Positions 1 through 10,603 of a stretch of DNA of 64,000 nt are shown here, one piece after another. Source of the stretch: Hansfordia pulvinata (taxonomy: Eukaryota; Ascomycota; Sordariomycetes; Xylariales); assembly GCA_006538405.1 (NCBI GenBank), contig BJKQ01000012.1, positions 1,151,001-1,215,000 of the forward strand, read 5' to 3'. The translations under genes and the position numbers were made by a program. Under the pieces are notes generated by a model. That model worked only from the letters and a program-made list of their open reading frames with translations. It made no database searches and had not been told where the DNA came from. Every line of letters starts with the position of its first letter. Within the stretch, counting starts at the first letter, position 1.

Positions 1-111
1 ACATACATGTAAGTAACTAGTAGCTACAGCCCCCCCTCCGGAGATTGGCGATCCGGGGTAATCTGCCCACTCAGGCTGGCCTTGTTGTTCCCCCCCCCCA
101 ATGCCGACCGA

Positions 112-1438
112 TCAGGACTTGAAGTCGGCTTCGCCGAAATAATACCCCTTGACGGTGTTGAAGCCGCGCAGGACGGCGTAGTCGACGTCGCCCTCGTCCA
201 CCTCGCGGGGGTCGCGGCTGCACGTGATCTGCTTCTCGATGTCGATGGCCCGCACCCACGACGGGGGCAGCACGAGCTGCCAGAAGTTCTCGAAGGCGGG
301 GCTGAAGAGCTTGGGCTGGTAGGCCGAATAGCGTATGGTCTCGCCGGCCTCCTCGGCCGTCATGGCCGCCGCGGGGCGCTGCCAGCGGCCCCCGGGCGAG
401 CCCTGCGAGAGCGACGGGTACGCCGTGGCCATGACGTACCGCACCCACTGCGTCACGTGCGAGTCCGGGTCGTCGTTGCGCAGCCCCCTCTCGTAGTCGT
501 AGCCGAACAGGAGCCCGGATTCCCACTTGGTCCTCGAGAGCCGGTGGTTTTTACGTGGCCAGGTCCCGAAATACGGAATAAACTACATAATGTAGTCGGG
601 GGCAACCAATGCAGCAGCAGCGTCAGCCATCGAGACTCGGTTCGGAGCGCGGAAAAATGAAGATGGAGATGGGCAGACTCCAGGATGAGGGGGGGGGTTT
701 ATCCTCACAATCTTGGGCGCATTCAAGAAAACGCCCATGGGCCCTTTGACGGAACAGATCCTGCGTCGCACATAAGTTTTCCTTTTTCTTTTCCCTTTTC
801 TTTTCTTTTCTTTATGAGAGGCTCAGGGGGCCGACCGGTTAGGTTGCACTTACCAAGGCCGCGTGACTTGTTCCAGATAGCCAGTCGCGGTACTCCCGAG
901 GTATAACCCGTACCCGATGGTGTGCGTTTTCCCAAACCACACCGTTCGATCGGGGTTCGCCTTGTCCACCGGGGGGCCATCGAGCAGCTCCCCCTTCTCT
1001 ACCATCGCCTGGTGTTGCTTCTGAGACCCATGCCCCAACAAGGCCAGTCAGCCATCCGCGCGCGCCAGCAAGGTCCATGGAGCCCAAGAACCTCAAGGCA
1101 GGCAGGGCATGTCGGGTACTCGTACTTACCTCGGTCATCCAGCGATAGCCCCAGACAACGTAGGCATTCGGATCGGGGAAATCGGCCTCGACCGTGTCTG
1201 GCAGCTTCAGGATGGCCTCCTTCAAGACCTTGGGCTTTTCCTCGCCTGCCTGTACCTTTTTGAAAAGTTCTTTGATAGGGTCGAGGTCGAGCGCCCCGAC
1301 CGTCAAGTGCATCGAGGACTGGAGACTGCCAAGAGCGGCGGGCTCGGCACGGACAAGCCCCACGTTGATCGACACCGACGCGAGCATCGAGATCAGGCGA
1401 GCCACGGACCACGCGGGGGAGTTGCGGCGGCGCATCAT
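112..1438 (-). CDS. Conserved-looking hypothetical protein, 298 aa, three exons
   Basis: Not recognised. Reading on the minus strand, exon 1 is 1438-1130, exon 2 1020-854 and exon 3 532-112; joined they give 897 nt with no stop until the TGA at 114-112. Both donors are GTAAGT and both acceptors end in AG; intron 2 (853-533, about 320 nt) is long for this window and could hide another short exon. The N terminus has a moderately hydrophobic stretch (about residues 12-32) that may be a signal peptide or membrane anchor. Exon 3 is rich in aromatic residues (WESGLLFGYDYERG, then a region with SYQPKLFSP-like spacing) and ends in GYYFGEADFKS. No catalytic motif was seen. The three exons keep one biased, uninterrupted frame across two good introns, which is the main argument that the gene is real. 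No function is proposed. Confidence 0.6.
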
Positions 1439-1756
1439 GATTCCAGGTATACACCCTCACTTTGGGGGGGCTGCTACCTTGGGTACCTAACCACGTAGGT
1501 TGCGTTGTCGGAAATTCGAGCGAGGTGGAGCAGTAAGGAGAGAGAAAAGAAGAGAACACACGGGGCGGCGTGGCCCGAAATGTCTCGGCGTGTTCCTCCT
1601 GGGTTGATGTAGAACGTCACCTGCAAGTCGGCATTGTCAACTCGAGGCTTCAAGGCAACGATCGAACCACCAAGCGGCAAGCCTGCCCGCCCCGCGGGTG
1701 TGCCGCCACCTCGGCCACCTCGGCCACCTCGGCCACCAGGCGCGTCGGCGGCTGCC

Positions 1757-1929
1757 TTAAGACGTATAAAATAAGCCTCGCGGTGACCTGTGAAGATGCC
1801 TAAGATGGTCAAGGCTTCGCTCTCGGTGGCGATCATCTTTTAAGGAGAAGAACACAGGCTTAAGGACCTTTTAAGTTGCTTTATTCCAGAGGCAACCTGT
1901 CTATTTGCCGCCAGCGTCTCCCACCCCCG
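1757..1929. repeat. Diverged repeat copy A (more AT-rich copy)
   Basis: This block aligns with 1987-2175 in direct orientation. In the best 90 nt (about 1831-1920 against 2071-2163) I count roughly 14 transitions, 2 transversions and a few small indels. In 13 of the transitions this copy carries T or A where copy B has C or G. Both copies start near a TATA-like stretch and share the end GCCAGCGTCTC or its near match. Probably a fragment of a larger dispersed repeat; no ORF, terminal repeat or target duplication was seen. Confidence 0.6.
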
Positions 1930-1986
1930 GTCTTATCCTGCGAGTGTGTCGTCACCTGAATAGTCAGGCGCAGCGGCTGATTCTTA

Positions 1987-2175
1987 GCTTATATAAATAG
2001 ACCTTAAGGCTTACGGTGGCTCATAAAGATACTTACACTAATTCAGGCCTTGCTCTTATTAGCTCTTAACGGCGATTATCTTTAAGGAAAAAAGAACACG
2101 GGCTCAGGGACCTCTAAGTCGCCTCGTCGGAGAGGCAACCCGTCCGTTTGCCACCAGCGTCTCTTTACCCCCTAC
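1987..2175. repeat. Diverged repeat copy B
   Basis: Direct-orientation partner of 1757-1929, about 60 bp downstream of it. It is more GC-rich than copy A, but has the T/A state at a few positions near its end (GCCACC against GCCGCC, CTCTTTA against CTCCCAC). The shared blocks are strongest at AAGAACAC, AGAGGCAACC and CCAGCGTCTC. Confidence 0.55.
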
Positions 2176-2974
2176 CCTGCTTACTTTAAGCCAGGTTGCT
2201 TTGGCGACGCGAGTCTTGAAAGACCCCGACGGAAACCATTTGCAATGTACCGTGCGGCGTGGACTCTGGCGGAACCTCTCGAAGCCTTGTAGGACGGTAC
2301 GGTGGGACCAACCGAAGCACGACGCTCTTCCGACCGCGGCTTTCCAGCGAGGGCGGCTGGCTGGGGCTGGGCCACGAACTGTTCCAGACGGGAACCTTGG
2401 ACGTCGAGTACCGTCTGTAGACTCGAAGCAGAGAAATGCCTGATGAAGAATCGGTGGATTGCAGATAGAAAGTGTCGATAGGCAGATGCCGCAGGTGATT
2501 CCTTCGTATTTCCTCGCGAGACAGATATAGACCAAGTTCATTCTCCAACTAGGTACGGTAGTTGTAGGTAGGAATGAGCGCCTCAGGCACCTCGGCGGCG
2601 GCGGCGGTGACTGATATAATCCGTACTGCAGGGGCCGCGGCCGCCGCCGGGGTTCGGGGCCCGGGATGAGCAAACCCCGAGTTTTCCCATCTTCCCCATT
2701 CCACCTCCTCTTTGCAGCGCCCTTTCTTTTCTTCCAGTGGCTGTCCGAGTAGCGGCGGGCGGTCGCGCGACATGGCCCCCCAGGCGTTGGCGTTACACGG
2801 TGGGTGGCGCCGGCGGGAGATGCGGAGGGCGGCCCCTCCTCCTAGACGTCTCTCCTCGCGCGCGCGCTGTGGCGTGCGCGACACGGCCCAGCGGCGACAG
2901 GGGGCGCTGCCACCTTGCGTCGGCCTCGAGGAAACCAGGCCGTCGAGGTTAAGGGGAGGCGAGTCGCGGTCGGC

Positions 2975-2989
2975 AAAAAAAAAAAAAAA
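2975..2989. repeat. A15 homopolymer inside the P450 relic
   Basis: Fifteen consecutive A on the plus strand. On the minus strand it reads as five Phe codons inserted in a P450 segment of the type LPDF-ADRDSLP. Confidence 0.9.
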
Positions 2990-3259
2990 GTCGGGCAGGC
3001 GGCGCGCGCAGCCCCGGGCCTGGGGATCTCCGGGCCGGGGCGGGAAAAGTATGAGCTGCAGGGATGCAGACGACGATGGTGGGACCCAGGGTCGTGATGT
3101 TGCCGCCGGCGATGGAGGTGGCGGCCGCCCGCGCCCTTGATGTCGTCGATGCCGGCCTCGTTGGGGCGGTCGGCCGCCTCGTTGTCGAGGAAGCGGGAGC
3201 GGGAGAAGTGCGTGTGGACAAAGGAGGAGGAGGAGGAGGCCAGCCGTTCCGGTTTTGTT

Positions 3260-3350
3260 GTCTAGGTATGTATCCGTTTCCGTATCCGTCTCGGTCTGCA
3301 TCCCCGTCTCCGTCTCCGTATCCTTCTCCGTCCCCGCCTCCGTCGTTGCG
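3260..3350. repeat. Imperfect TCCGTC/TCCGTA hexamer tract
   Basis: Roughly 90 nt of imperfect pyrimidine-rich hexamers located between the GIRAGKG and FLDNEAA segments of the P450 relic, where functional P450s have no comparable insert. Confidence 0.75.
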
Positions 3351-3800
3351 CCGCCCGCTCGCCCCTTGCCAGCCCGGATGCCGGGCTCGACGGCGGCCCG
3401 CGGCCCGTCGTGCAGCTGCTGAACGAACCTGCGGGGTCTCGCGGGCGTGCCCCAGCGGCCGGAGCGCCGGGGGCCCAGCGCGCGACCAGGCTGGCGCACG
3501 CGGCGCAGGGCCGGGGAACAGGTCGACGACCGAGGCGCCCGGGGCGCCGCCCCTGACCGCCGGTGGCCTCCTCCCCGACGTCGATGGTCATGCGGATGAA
3601 AGGGTCCTCGTCCTCGTCCTCGTCCTCGTCCTGGCCCTCGCCCCCGCTCCCAACGGAGCTCTCGTAATACGCACGCGGCCGCCGTCGCGGCCGCCGCGGT
3701 CGTCGATGCCGAAAGCCGACGCGCAGAACGACGGCCTCGGAGAAGCGGTGGAGCAGCAGCTGCCAGCGCTTCGGGTGGGCGGCGATTCCCCGGCGGCGTG

Positions 3801-4485
3801 AGGTGATGCCAAGCGATGTGATACCTATTGCCGGGCCCGCGTTTCCTCCATCTATCTACCTTAGGTACCCAAGGCACATACCTGGTACTGGTTGGTGTGT
3901 GTCTGGCTAATACATGAGGTGGCGTTGCATGGTGGGCCGACAAGACTTGCTAACCTTGCCGGAGGCAGATCACAAGGTATCACGGGCAGTGTTGACGCAT
4001 CGAGTTCCGCCGGCTGGGCCTGTCATGACGGTATCGGAGTGTGTTGGCCAAGGCGGTTGGTTATGAGATGCCTGGTACCTTTGATCTTCAAAAGTGCTCA
4101 AGTCCAAGTGCCTATCCCGCTCCCGGCCACCCAGAATCCGCTTCCCCTCCACACACATACACCACCATCAGCAAGGGACGTGGGGCTCTGCTAACGACCG
4201 CCTTTGACAATGTCGAGTTCCCACAGAGGTTTCTTTGCAGCCGGGGTGGAAAATCCGGGGAGCGTCAAAGATCCACCGGCCACGAGCTGATTGCTGGGGC
4301 CCAACAGCCAACGAGCCCCTGTGTGCCAGCCTCCACGGACTCGCTCCTGATAACAAGACACTCGTCAACGGAGGCCGCGACAGGCTCTCTATAACTTGAT
4401 CGGTCTCGCCTGTCGTGAAACCGCCCGCCCTCTGTCTCCACAGTGCTTCAAGCCTGTGTCCGTGGACCGAGAGCCAGAACCTACA
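3801..4485. other. Intergenic between P450 relic and permease relic
   Basis: Contains TACCTTAGGTAC-type sequence near 3857 and CT-rich stretches near 4130-4170. No gene seen. Confidence 0.5.
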
Positions 4486-5981
4486 ATGAGTAGTCTCGAA
4501 GACAAGAAGCCGACACCCACCGCGGCCGTGGTCAGCGACGTCGAGGTCGACGAGACCCACGTCCACGGCGGCCGGAGGACACAATGGCTCCGCCGGGTGG
4601 CCGCCTCGGGCGTCGAGCTCCGGGGCATCACGCCCCTCCCCATCGAGGAGCGGGCCGACACGCGCTTCGTCAACGTCTTCCTCGTCTGGTTCGCCATGAA
4701 CACTAGTCTCCTGCCCCGTGAGTCCTCCGTGAATTGGATAAGTAGGCGCCCGCCTCCCCCCTCCCGGTCGTGTGATGTTCGAGCCTTATCGAAGATGCCG
4801 CGCTGCTTGCTAACTCTGCTCCCCTCCCGGCACAGCATCTTTACGGGCATACTGGGCATGTTCACCACGGGCATCAGCCTCCGCGACTGCTCTCTCCTGA
4901 TCCTCTTCTCAGCATGCTGCGCGCCGCGTTCCCCGCCTACTTCAGCGCCCTGGGCGCGCAGACCGGGCTCCGGCGGGTGCTCCACGCGAGATTCACGTTT
5001 GGGTGAGTGCCTCGCATGAGAAAGCAGGCCGCGAAGCCGCTTCGCAGACGTCGGGGTTTCTGATCGCCCAAGGGGCAAGAAGGGGACGAAGAGAGAGAGA
5101 TTACTGACGGGAATCTACCGAGATACTACTTCGTCTCTCCATCATCGTGATCCTCAACTTCTCCACCATCTCCGGGTTCGGCATCATCGACTGCGTCCTG
5201 GGCGGCACCACGCTGGCGGCCGTCTCGGACGGCAGCATCGACAGCACCGTGGGCCTCGTCACCGTGGCGCTGATAGCCACGGTCATATCGTTTGGCGGGT
5301 ACAAGTTTCTGCACCAGTTTGAGCGGTACTCTGTGAGTGGACAACTGCCCTCCTTGCCAAACACGGCTCAAGGCTGGTCCCAACTGACAAGGCAGTAAAC
5401 ATTCTCCCTGCTCGCTCATCATCATCACCATCGCCACCGGGGTCGGGGCCAAGCAGCTCCTCTACCAGCCGGGACCCGCCGAGCAGCCACCGCCGAGCCC
5501 GGCGACCCTCGTCAGCTTCGGCGGCGCGGTGGCCGGCTCCCTGAATCCCCTGGGCGGCCATGGCGGCCGACTTTGCCGTGTACTACCGCTTGCGACTCGG
5601 CGACTTCGACGACATGGCCCATCTTCCACTACACCTACGCCGGTCTGTGCCTCCAGGCCATCCCGCTGATGGTGCTTGGCGCGGCCATCGGGAGCGCCGC
5701 CGCCGGCTCCGCCTCTTCTGCCGCCGCTGCTGGCGGCCGGCTACGAGGCGTACGGAGTGGGTCGGCGTGCTCGAGGCCCATGCTGCGGCCCGCGGGCGGG
5801 TTCGGGCGGCTTCGTGGCGGTGCTGCTGCTGTCGCTCTCCGTCGCGGGCAACCTGGCCGCGGCCACGTACTCGGTCTCGCTCAACTTTCAGCTGATCCTG
5901 CACCCGCTCTCGTCGTCGTCGTCGTCGCCGCCGCCGGGCCCGCGCGAACATGGCCAGGGAAGGAGGAGGAGAGCCCAAGGC

Positions 5982-6068
<87 letters not shown>

Positions 6069-6075
6069 CTGTCGC
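4486..6075 (+). pseudogene. NCS1-family purine/cytosine permease relic (Fcy2-like)
   Basis: From the ATG at 4486 exon 1 reads as a nucleobase:cation symporter-1 permease N terminus: GVELRGITPLPIEERADTRF, then VNVFLVWFAMNTSLLP. Intron-like gaps begin at 4718, 5003 and 5334. Later segments match the family in order: GILGMFTTGISLRDCSLLI, then AYFSALGAQTGLRRVLHARF (4930-5000), then GFGIIDCVLGGTTLAAVSDG (5172-5235), AGLCLQAIPLMVLGAAIG (5640-5693), GYEAYGVG (5738-5761), and SVAGNLAAATYSVSLNFQ (5840-5893). These lie in different frames: a base is missing near 4909 (between LLILF and SML), another near 5137, and several more at 5400-5830. The coding similarity ends at a CTG/TGC expansion (5983-6071), so the last transmembrane helices are gone. 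A working protein would import purines or cytosine across the plasma membrane; this copy is unlikely to. Confidence 0.75.
5983..6071. repeat. (TGC)n microsatellite, about 30 units
   Basis: Eighty-nine nt of TGC/CTG with a single T interruption at about 6045. It sits where the permease relic should encode its final helices. Read in any plus frame it gives poly-Leu, poly-Cys or poly-Ala; on the minus strand poly-Gln, poly-Ser or poly-Ala. Confidence 0.95.
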
Positions 6076-8233
6076 CCCGCTGCCGCCACCGCCGGCAAGC
6101 CTTGTGGGCACGCCGCGCCGATGCCGGCTGCGCGGCTCGGGGGTGTCGTTTTTGTTGCTGCTGCTGTTGCTGGGGGCTGTCCATTGGGAAGCCACTGACA
6201 AGCGGGCACATCGATGAGATCACAGGAAAGAGACACGACGGCTGGGCGCCCGCTTCGCGAGATTGGATGAGAAAGTGGTGAGAAATACCAGCTGGTGTTG
6301 AGGCGGGCCGGACGTGGAAAAAATGCCCGCCGCCGGGGGCTTACACGGCGGCGTCGCGAGATTGGCCGGCCGGCCGGGCAGAGAAGGGCGGGATGGAGAA
6401 GCCTGCCCGCTCGCCCTCTACTCGTGTCTATCTATTCGTACACGACTTAGCTTGGCACGTCTTGGTCATTTCTTAGCTGGTCAGGCAGTCTGGTGGAAAA
6501 CGAACAATAAGTGTCTCAATGTTATCTACACCTTGGTCTGCGTACTCGTAGGGTGTCCAACGCGAGCAAGGCATCAGGTATCAGGCCAATCACCGGCCTG
6601 GCTGTTGACAGGGGTCGGTCCTCTGCTGGGCGCCGCCCATCTCGACGAGCGCCTCATTCATGAAAGTTCCGGGTACGCATATCTACACCAAAGGAGGCGC
6701 CACGAGCGGCGACTCCAGGTCGACCTTGGGACGGCACGCGGATGCCTGGCAGTGAGGGTGTCCATGCTATGCTTCTTGCCGACTCATCAGACATCTGCGT
6801 ACGAGTCTCATACCGCGGTACGCGTCCCACTGCCGTCGAGTGTCGCCCCCGCGGGAGCCGCGCCCTTCCTTGTGTCCGTGAGGGGAGGCGTTGGGCGGAC
6901 TGACAAAAATAAACCCTTTGCTTCTTCTTCTTCTTCTTCTTCATTCGGAATGCTCGCTCGCTCCAGCGTCCAACACGGTCCAAGTTGTTAAGAAACAAAC
7001 CCCAGCAGGAGGCTCCCCTTGGACGGAAGAGCCCCCCACAGACCCGGGAATAACGAGCGAGTGCCGACGGAGAGGATCGCCACCCCGGCACCACCCCAGC
7101 CGGCAACGCCCACGCGCCTGCCCACCTCGACTAGGTTGTCAATCGTATGGTACGGCCGACTGACGGGCCTGACTGGCGGGTTCGGCGGGCCTTGCGGGTG
7201 CGCCGAGGCTGAACTTGGCACCTTTCAATTGCCGCCCGATCCCTGGGGAAGCAAGCCGGGAAGCCGATCCTGGGGCGGCGGTTGTCTCCAGCTGGGGATG
7301 AAGCGCAGCACGCGCAAGCTGGCGGCGAGGGAGTCTCTCGCCACCGGGCCCCAGCTTGTCTGTCTCTCTGTCTGTCTGCCGGCCATTTTTAGCCCTGTCA
7401 GCTCAGCTTTACAAAGAGAGGCAGTCTTCGGGTTTGGTTGCACAATGCGAGGAGCGAAACCATGGGTATCCGTGTCACAGCGCTGTCATCATCGAGTCGA
7501 AGAATTCGGATCTCCTGGTTAAGTCAAGCGGGGCGGGGGATTCCAAGCTTGATGGACACCGGGAGACTGCCGTCGACTGGCTGTACATCTGACAGTCATA
7601 CAACGACGTTGAACTCAACAGTCAGCAGTGAAGAAACAATGGGAGGCGGCTGACTCAGGATGGCTTGCCTTAGGTACCATCTAACATGTACATATTACAT
7701 GTAGGGAAGGAGTCAGCAAAAGATCCAGACCGCTGGAAAGAGAGCTACAGGTGGAAGGAGCGACTGCACTGCGAAAGAGGGATATTTTAGGTACGTACTC
7801 ACGATGGAGGCGGAAATGGCAAACAACAGGGGCCGCCCAGGAAACTCCCCCTTCTGCACCCCATCCGCTTCCAATACGGCCACCCACTGTTGCTTCCCTT
7901 TCGCAAAGTAGGTCAAGCCCACATCACAGGGCAGAGTCGGTTTGTCTCAAAGTCCAGGGTCTGGCCGAGCTGTGCGGGTGGCGACGCGACAGTGGCGCCT
8001 CGACCACGGAAATACTCGTGCGCAACGCCGCCGCAGTGGCCCCTGCCTTACCATGGCCACGGATGGGCGTCTCAGGCAGAGATCAGAGCGTCCCAGAGGA
8101 CGGCCGACTCGTCCCATTCCTAACCCACATCCCGGCCCTCCAAGGCCAAATCTATCATCGCCAGCACGGACGGCATCGTGGCCATTGACGGGGCGCGCCA
8201 TGGCCGGAGCCTGCGGACTTCAGAAAGCCAGAG
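6076..8233. other. Intergenic, about 2.1 kb without a recognisable gene
   Basis: Contains (TTC)7 at about 6921-6941, a TACTCGTA motif at 6543 and CTGTCTGTCTG-type repeats near 7360-7380. The open frames on either strand lack conserved motifs. The downstream end is presumably the promoter of the multicopper oxidase. Confidence 0.5.
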
Positions 8234-8240
8234 TATAAGA
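8234..8240 (+). promoter_or_regulatory. TATA-like element of the multicopper oxidase
   Basis: TATAAGA about 79 nt upstream of the main ATG at 8313. It is the only TATA-like sequence close to the start. Confidence 0.5.
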
Positions 8241-8267
8241 CCCGTCATCCCCTCACCCGGGGTGAAG

Positions 8268-8303
8268 ATGAATGCCATGCTTTCGATCGACCGAGAAGCT
8301 TAG
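8268..8303 (+). promoter_or_regulatory. Short upstream ORF (11 codons) before the multicopper oxidase
   Basis: ATG at 8268 opens a reading frame MNAMLSIDREA that stops with TAG at 8301-8303, nine nt before the main ATG. It lies about 30 nt downstream of the TATA-like element, so it would fall at or just after the transcription start. Whether it is transcribed and translated is unknown. Confidence 0.45.
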
Positions 8304-8312
8304 CACCTCAAG

Positions 8313-10603
8313 ATGCGGTTCTTCTCCCCAAGCACACTATGGCTCCTGGCCCTGCTCGTCCACAGCAGCTCTGCTTTGGCCGTGGCTAAACGCGGCGACG
8401 CGAAGGCGGCGGTCCTTAGGTCACTATGGGATCCGCCGGTCGAGCAGACCGTCACCCTGACCGAGGAGGACCTGACGATCGGGGGCTACCACCGCAAGTC
8501 CATGGTCATCAACAAGCAGCTGCCTGGGCCCGTGATCCAGCTGCAGGAAGACAAAATCTCGTGGGTCAGAGTCGTCAACAACTCCCCGCGTGAAGTCACC
8601 ATTGTGAGTCTTCCCCTTATCTCTTCAACTACCTACTTTCCCTGAGGGAGAGAGATGGTCACTCTTCCCACCTCCCGTTCCCCACAAACGAAAAAGACGA
8701 CCCAGCGCTCACATGTGTCCATCTGTCCCTCTGCCCCGAAACAGCACTTCCACGGGCTCACCTTCGCGACCGCGCCCTTCTGCGACGGCGTACCCATGGT
8801 GTCCCAGTGGCCCATCCAACCCGGCCGATACTTCGACTACGCGCTGAAGCCCAAGAAGGGCGACGCGGGCACCTACTACTACCACTCGCACGTCGGCATG
8901 CAGGGGGTCACGGCCGTGGGGCCCGTCGTGGTCCGCGAGGCGGCGGGCCTCCTGGGGGTGTCCGCCAAGAAGCCGCCCTACGACTACGACGGCGAGCACA
9001 CGCTGCTCTTCACCGACTACCTGAAGCGCTCGGACGAGGAGCTCGAGGAGATGTTCAGCCGGGTGCGGCAAGCGGGCGACAGGCCGCCGTTCCCGCCGCC
9101 GGGGTTCAACCGGGACGCGCCGCCAGACCCGCAGACCCAGGTCCTGTCGATCAACGGGCAGTCGGGCAAGGCCACGCTGGGCGACCCGGGGGCGCACACG
9201 TCGGCGCAGCCGCACGTCCTCGAGGTCGAGCCCGGCAAGACGTACCGCTTCCGCTTCATCGGCGGGCTGGCCCAGTCTAGGGTCACGGCCGTCATCGAGA
9301 ACCACAGCGAGCTGGGGCTGATTGAGGCCGACGGGCAGTACACCGAGGAGGCCAAGACAGACTACGTCTACTTGACGGCGGGCCAGCGGTTCAGCGTACT
9401 TGTGCGGACCAAGTCCGCGGCGGAGCTGCTCGCCGACGGCAATAAGTGCTACTACTGGATTCGCGGCGAGAGCAAAGGCGGGCCCCCCGGGCCCCCACCC
9501 GGGCAGCAGCCCGGCCTCCCGGCCTTCCCGCGGCGCCGCAAGAGCGGCTACGCGCTGCTCAAGTACAAGACGCCCGCGTGCGAGGCGGCCCGCGCGCCCG
9601 AGGCGGCGGCGGCGGTGGTCGACCCGGACCTGGAGATGGAGGAGGACCAGAGCAAGTACGATCAGTGGATGGAGGGCGAGCTAACCCCGAAGACCGCCGA
9701 AGCCAAGGCCCAGTTCCCCCGCAAGGCCACGAGGACTATCGTGATGAATGTGATGGGTGGGCCGCGGACGGGCAAAGGGTTCAAGTAAGTCGAGCCGACC
9801 TCCCCCCCGAACCCTCTCTCTCTCCGTGCGTGTGTGTGTTCTGTCTGTCCGTGAAAGACTGGCAGCAGCAGCAGCAGCAGCAAGAAGCTAACAGGACCGG
9901 CAGTTTCAACGACCATTCGTGGACCGAGAAGGGCCGCGCCGGAAAGAAGCCCTACATGGTCAGCATGTATGACGATTCGTTCAACGAGGACGGCTTCGAC
10001 AAGGTCGACGAGGAGGGTTTCAACGAAGAGCATCAGGTTTACCCGTTCCAGGTCGGCGAAGTCATCGACATCATCTGGGTTCGAGAGGGCAGGGGGCCGC
10101 CGCACCCGATCCACGTCCACGGGCAGCACCCGTGGGACCTGGGGCGCGGCGACGGCAAGTTCGACAAGAACGAGGTCGCCAAGCTGCTGGAGGAGCGGTG
10201 GAAGAACAAGACGCCGATGAGGCGGGACACGATGCTGCTGACGGGACGCCGCAGCGACGAGGTCCCTGGCGGCTGGCGGGCGTCTCGCATCGAGATCACC
10301 AAGGAGAACATCGGCGTGTGGATGGTGCACTGCCACATCTTCTCGCACCAAAACGAAGGTGAGAAGTGAGCGGGCGAAGCAAGGCAATGGATCCATACTG
10401 ACACGGTGTGCAAAATCGCAGGCATGCAAGCAATCATGGTGTTTGGCACCCCTACCGAGATCAAGGAGAAGGTGAAGCTGCCGTACAAGTACGAGAAGGG
10501 TTATCTGGAGGAGGGAGGAGACGCTCAGGGAGACATCAAAGCCGGGCTGCAGGCCCGATCGTTCCCTTGGTTTGAGACGCTCGAAGCCAAGTCGAAGCCA
10601 TGA
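8313..10603 (+). CDS. Secreted multicopper oxidase, ascorbate-oxidase/laccase-like, 655 aa
   Basis: Four exons: 8313-8603, 8745-9784, 9904-10358 and 10422-10603, all GT-AG, total 1968 nt. A signal peptide of about 21 residues (hydrophobic core LWLLALLVHSSSALA) marks secretion. All copper-binding motifs are present: HFHG at about residues 98-101, YYYHSH at 141-146, HPIHVHG at 511-517 and HCHIFSHQNEGM at about 586-597, which gives the type 1, 2 and 3 copper ligands with Met as axial candidate. Family members oxidise phenols, ascorbate or metals while reducing O2 to water; the exact substrate cannot be read from sequence. Exon 2 codes a Pro/Gly-rich insert (about residues 390-410). Intron 2 holds a short CAG repeat just before the acceptor region, with two alternative AGs. 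The frame is intact, unlike the permease relic upstream. Confidence 0.93.

Larger units (their letters stand above)
1439..2639. other. Intergenic, no gene seen
   Basis: Upstream region of the minus-strand gene at 112-1438. Apart from the two repeat copies it holds a short tandem CCACCTCGG-type repeat at about 1706-1738. The open frames here are short, overlapping and without codon bias or recognisable motifs. Confidence 0.5.
2640..3800 (-). pseudogene. Cytochrome P450 relic with many frameshifts
   Basis: Read on the minus strand, segments of a microsomal fungal P450 appear in the right order but in changing frames. They are WQLLLHRFSEAVVLRVGF (about 3775-3715), PFIRMTIDVGEEATGG (3605-3555), GASVVDLFP (3545-3515), RRFVQQLHDGP (3440-3405), FLDNEAADRPNEAGIDDIKGA (3195-3135, stops just before the I-helix), then AATSIAGGNITTLG (3130-3085, a degraded I-helix), ADRDSPPLNLDGL (2975-2930) and NANAWGAMSRD (2800-2762), the segment normally upstream of the heme loop. 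At least five frame changes separate them. Simple-sequence tracts sit in between: GAC/GAG hexamers at 3597-3640, a TCCGTC-type tract at about 3260-3350, GGA repeats near 3225-3242 and A15 at 2975-2989. A recognisable heme Cys motif is missing. The type may be OrdA-like (O-methylsterigmatocystin oxidoreductase-like), which is inference. Ends are approximate. Confidence 0.72.

Noticed and set aside
2549..3943. Open frame of 464 codons on the minus strand as a gene
   Set aside because: Only parts of it coincide with P450 segments, the others lie in other frames; composition is Arg/Pro/Gly-rich as expected of GC-rich non-coding frames.
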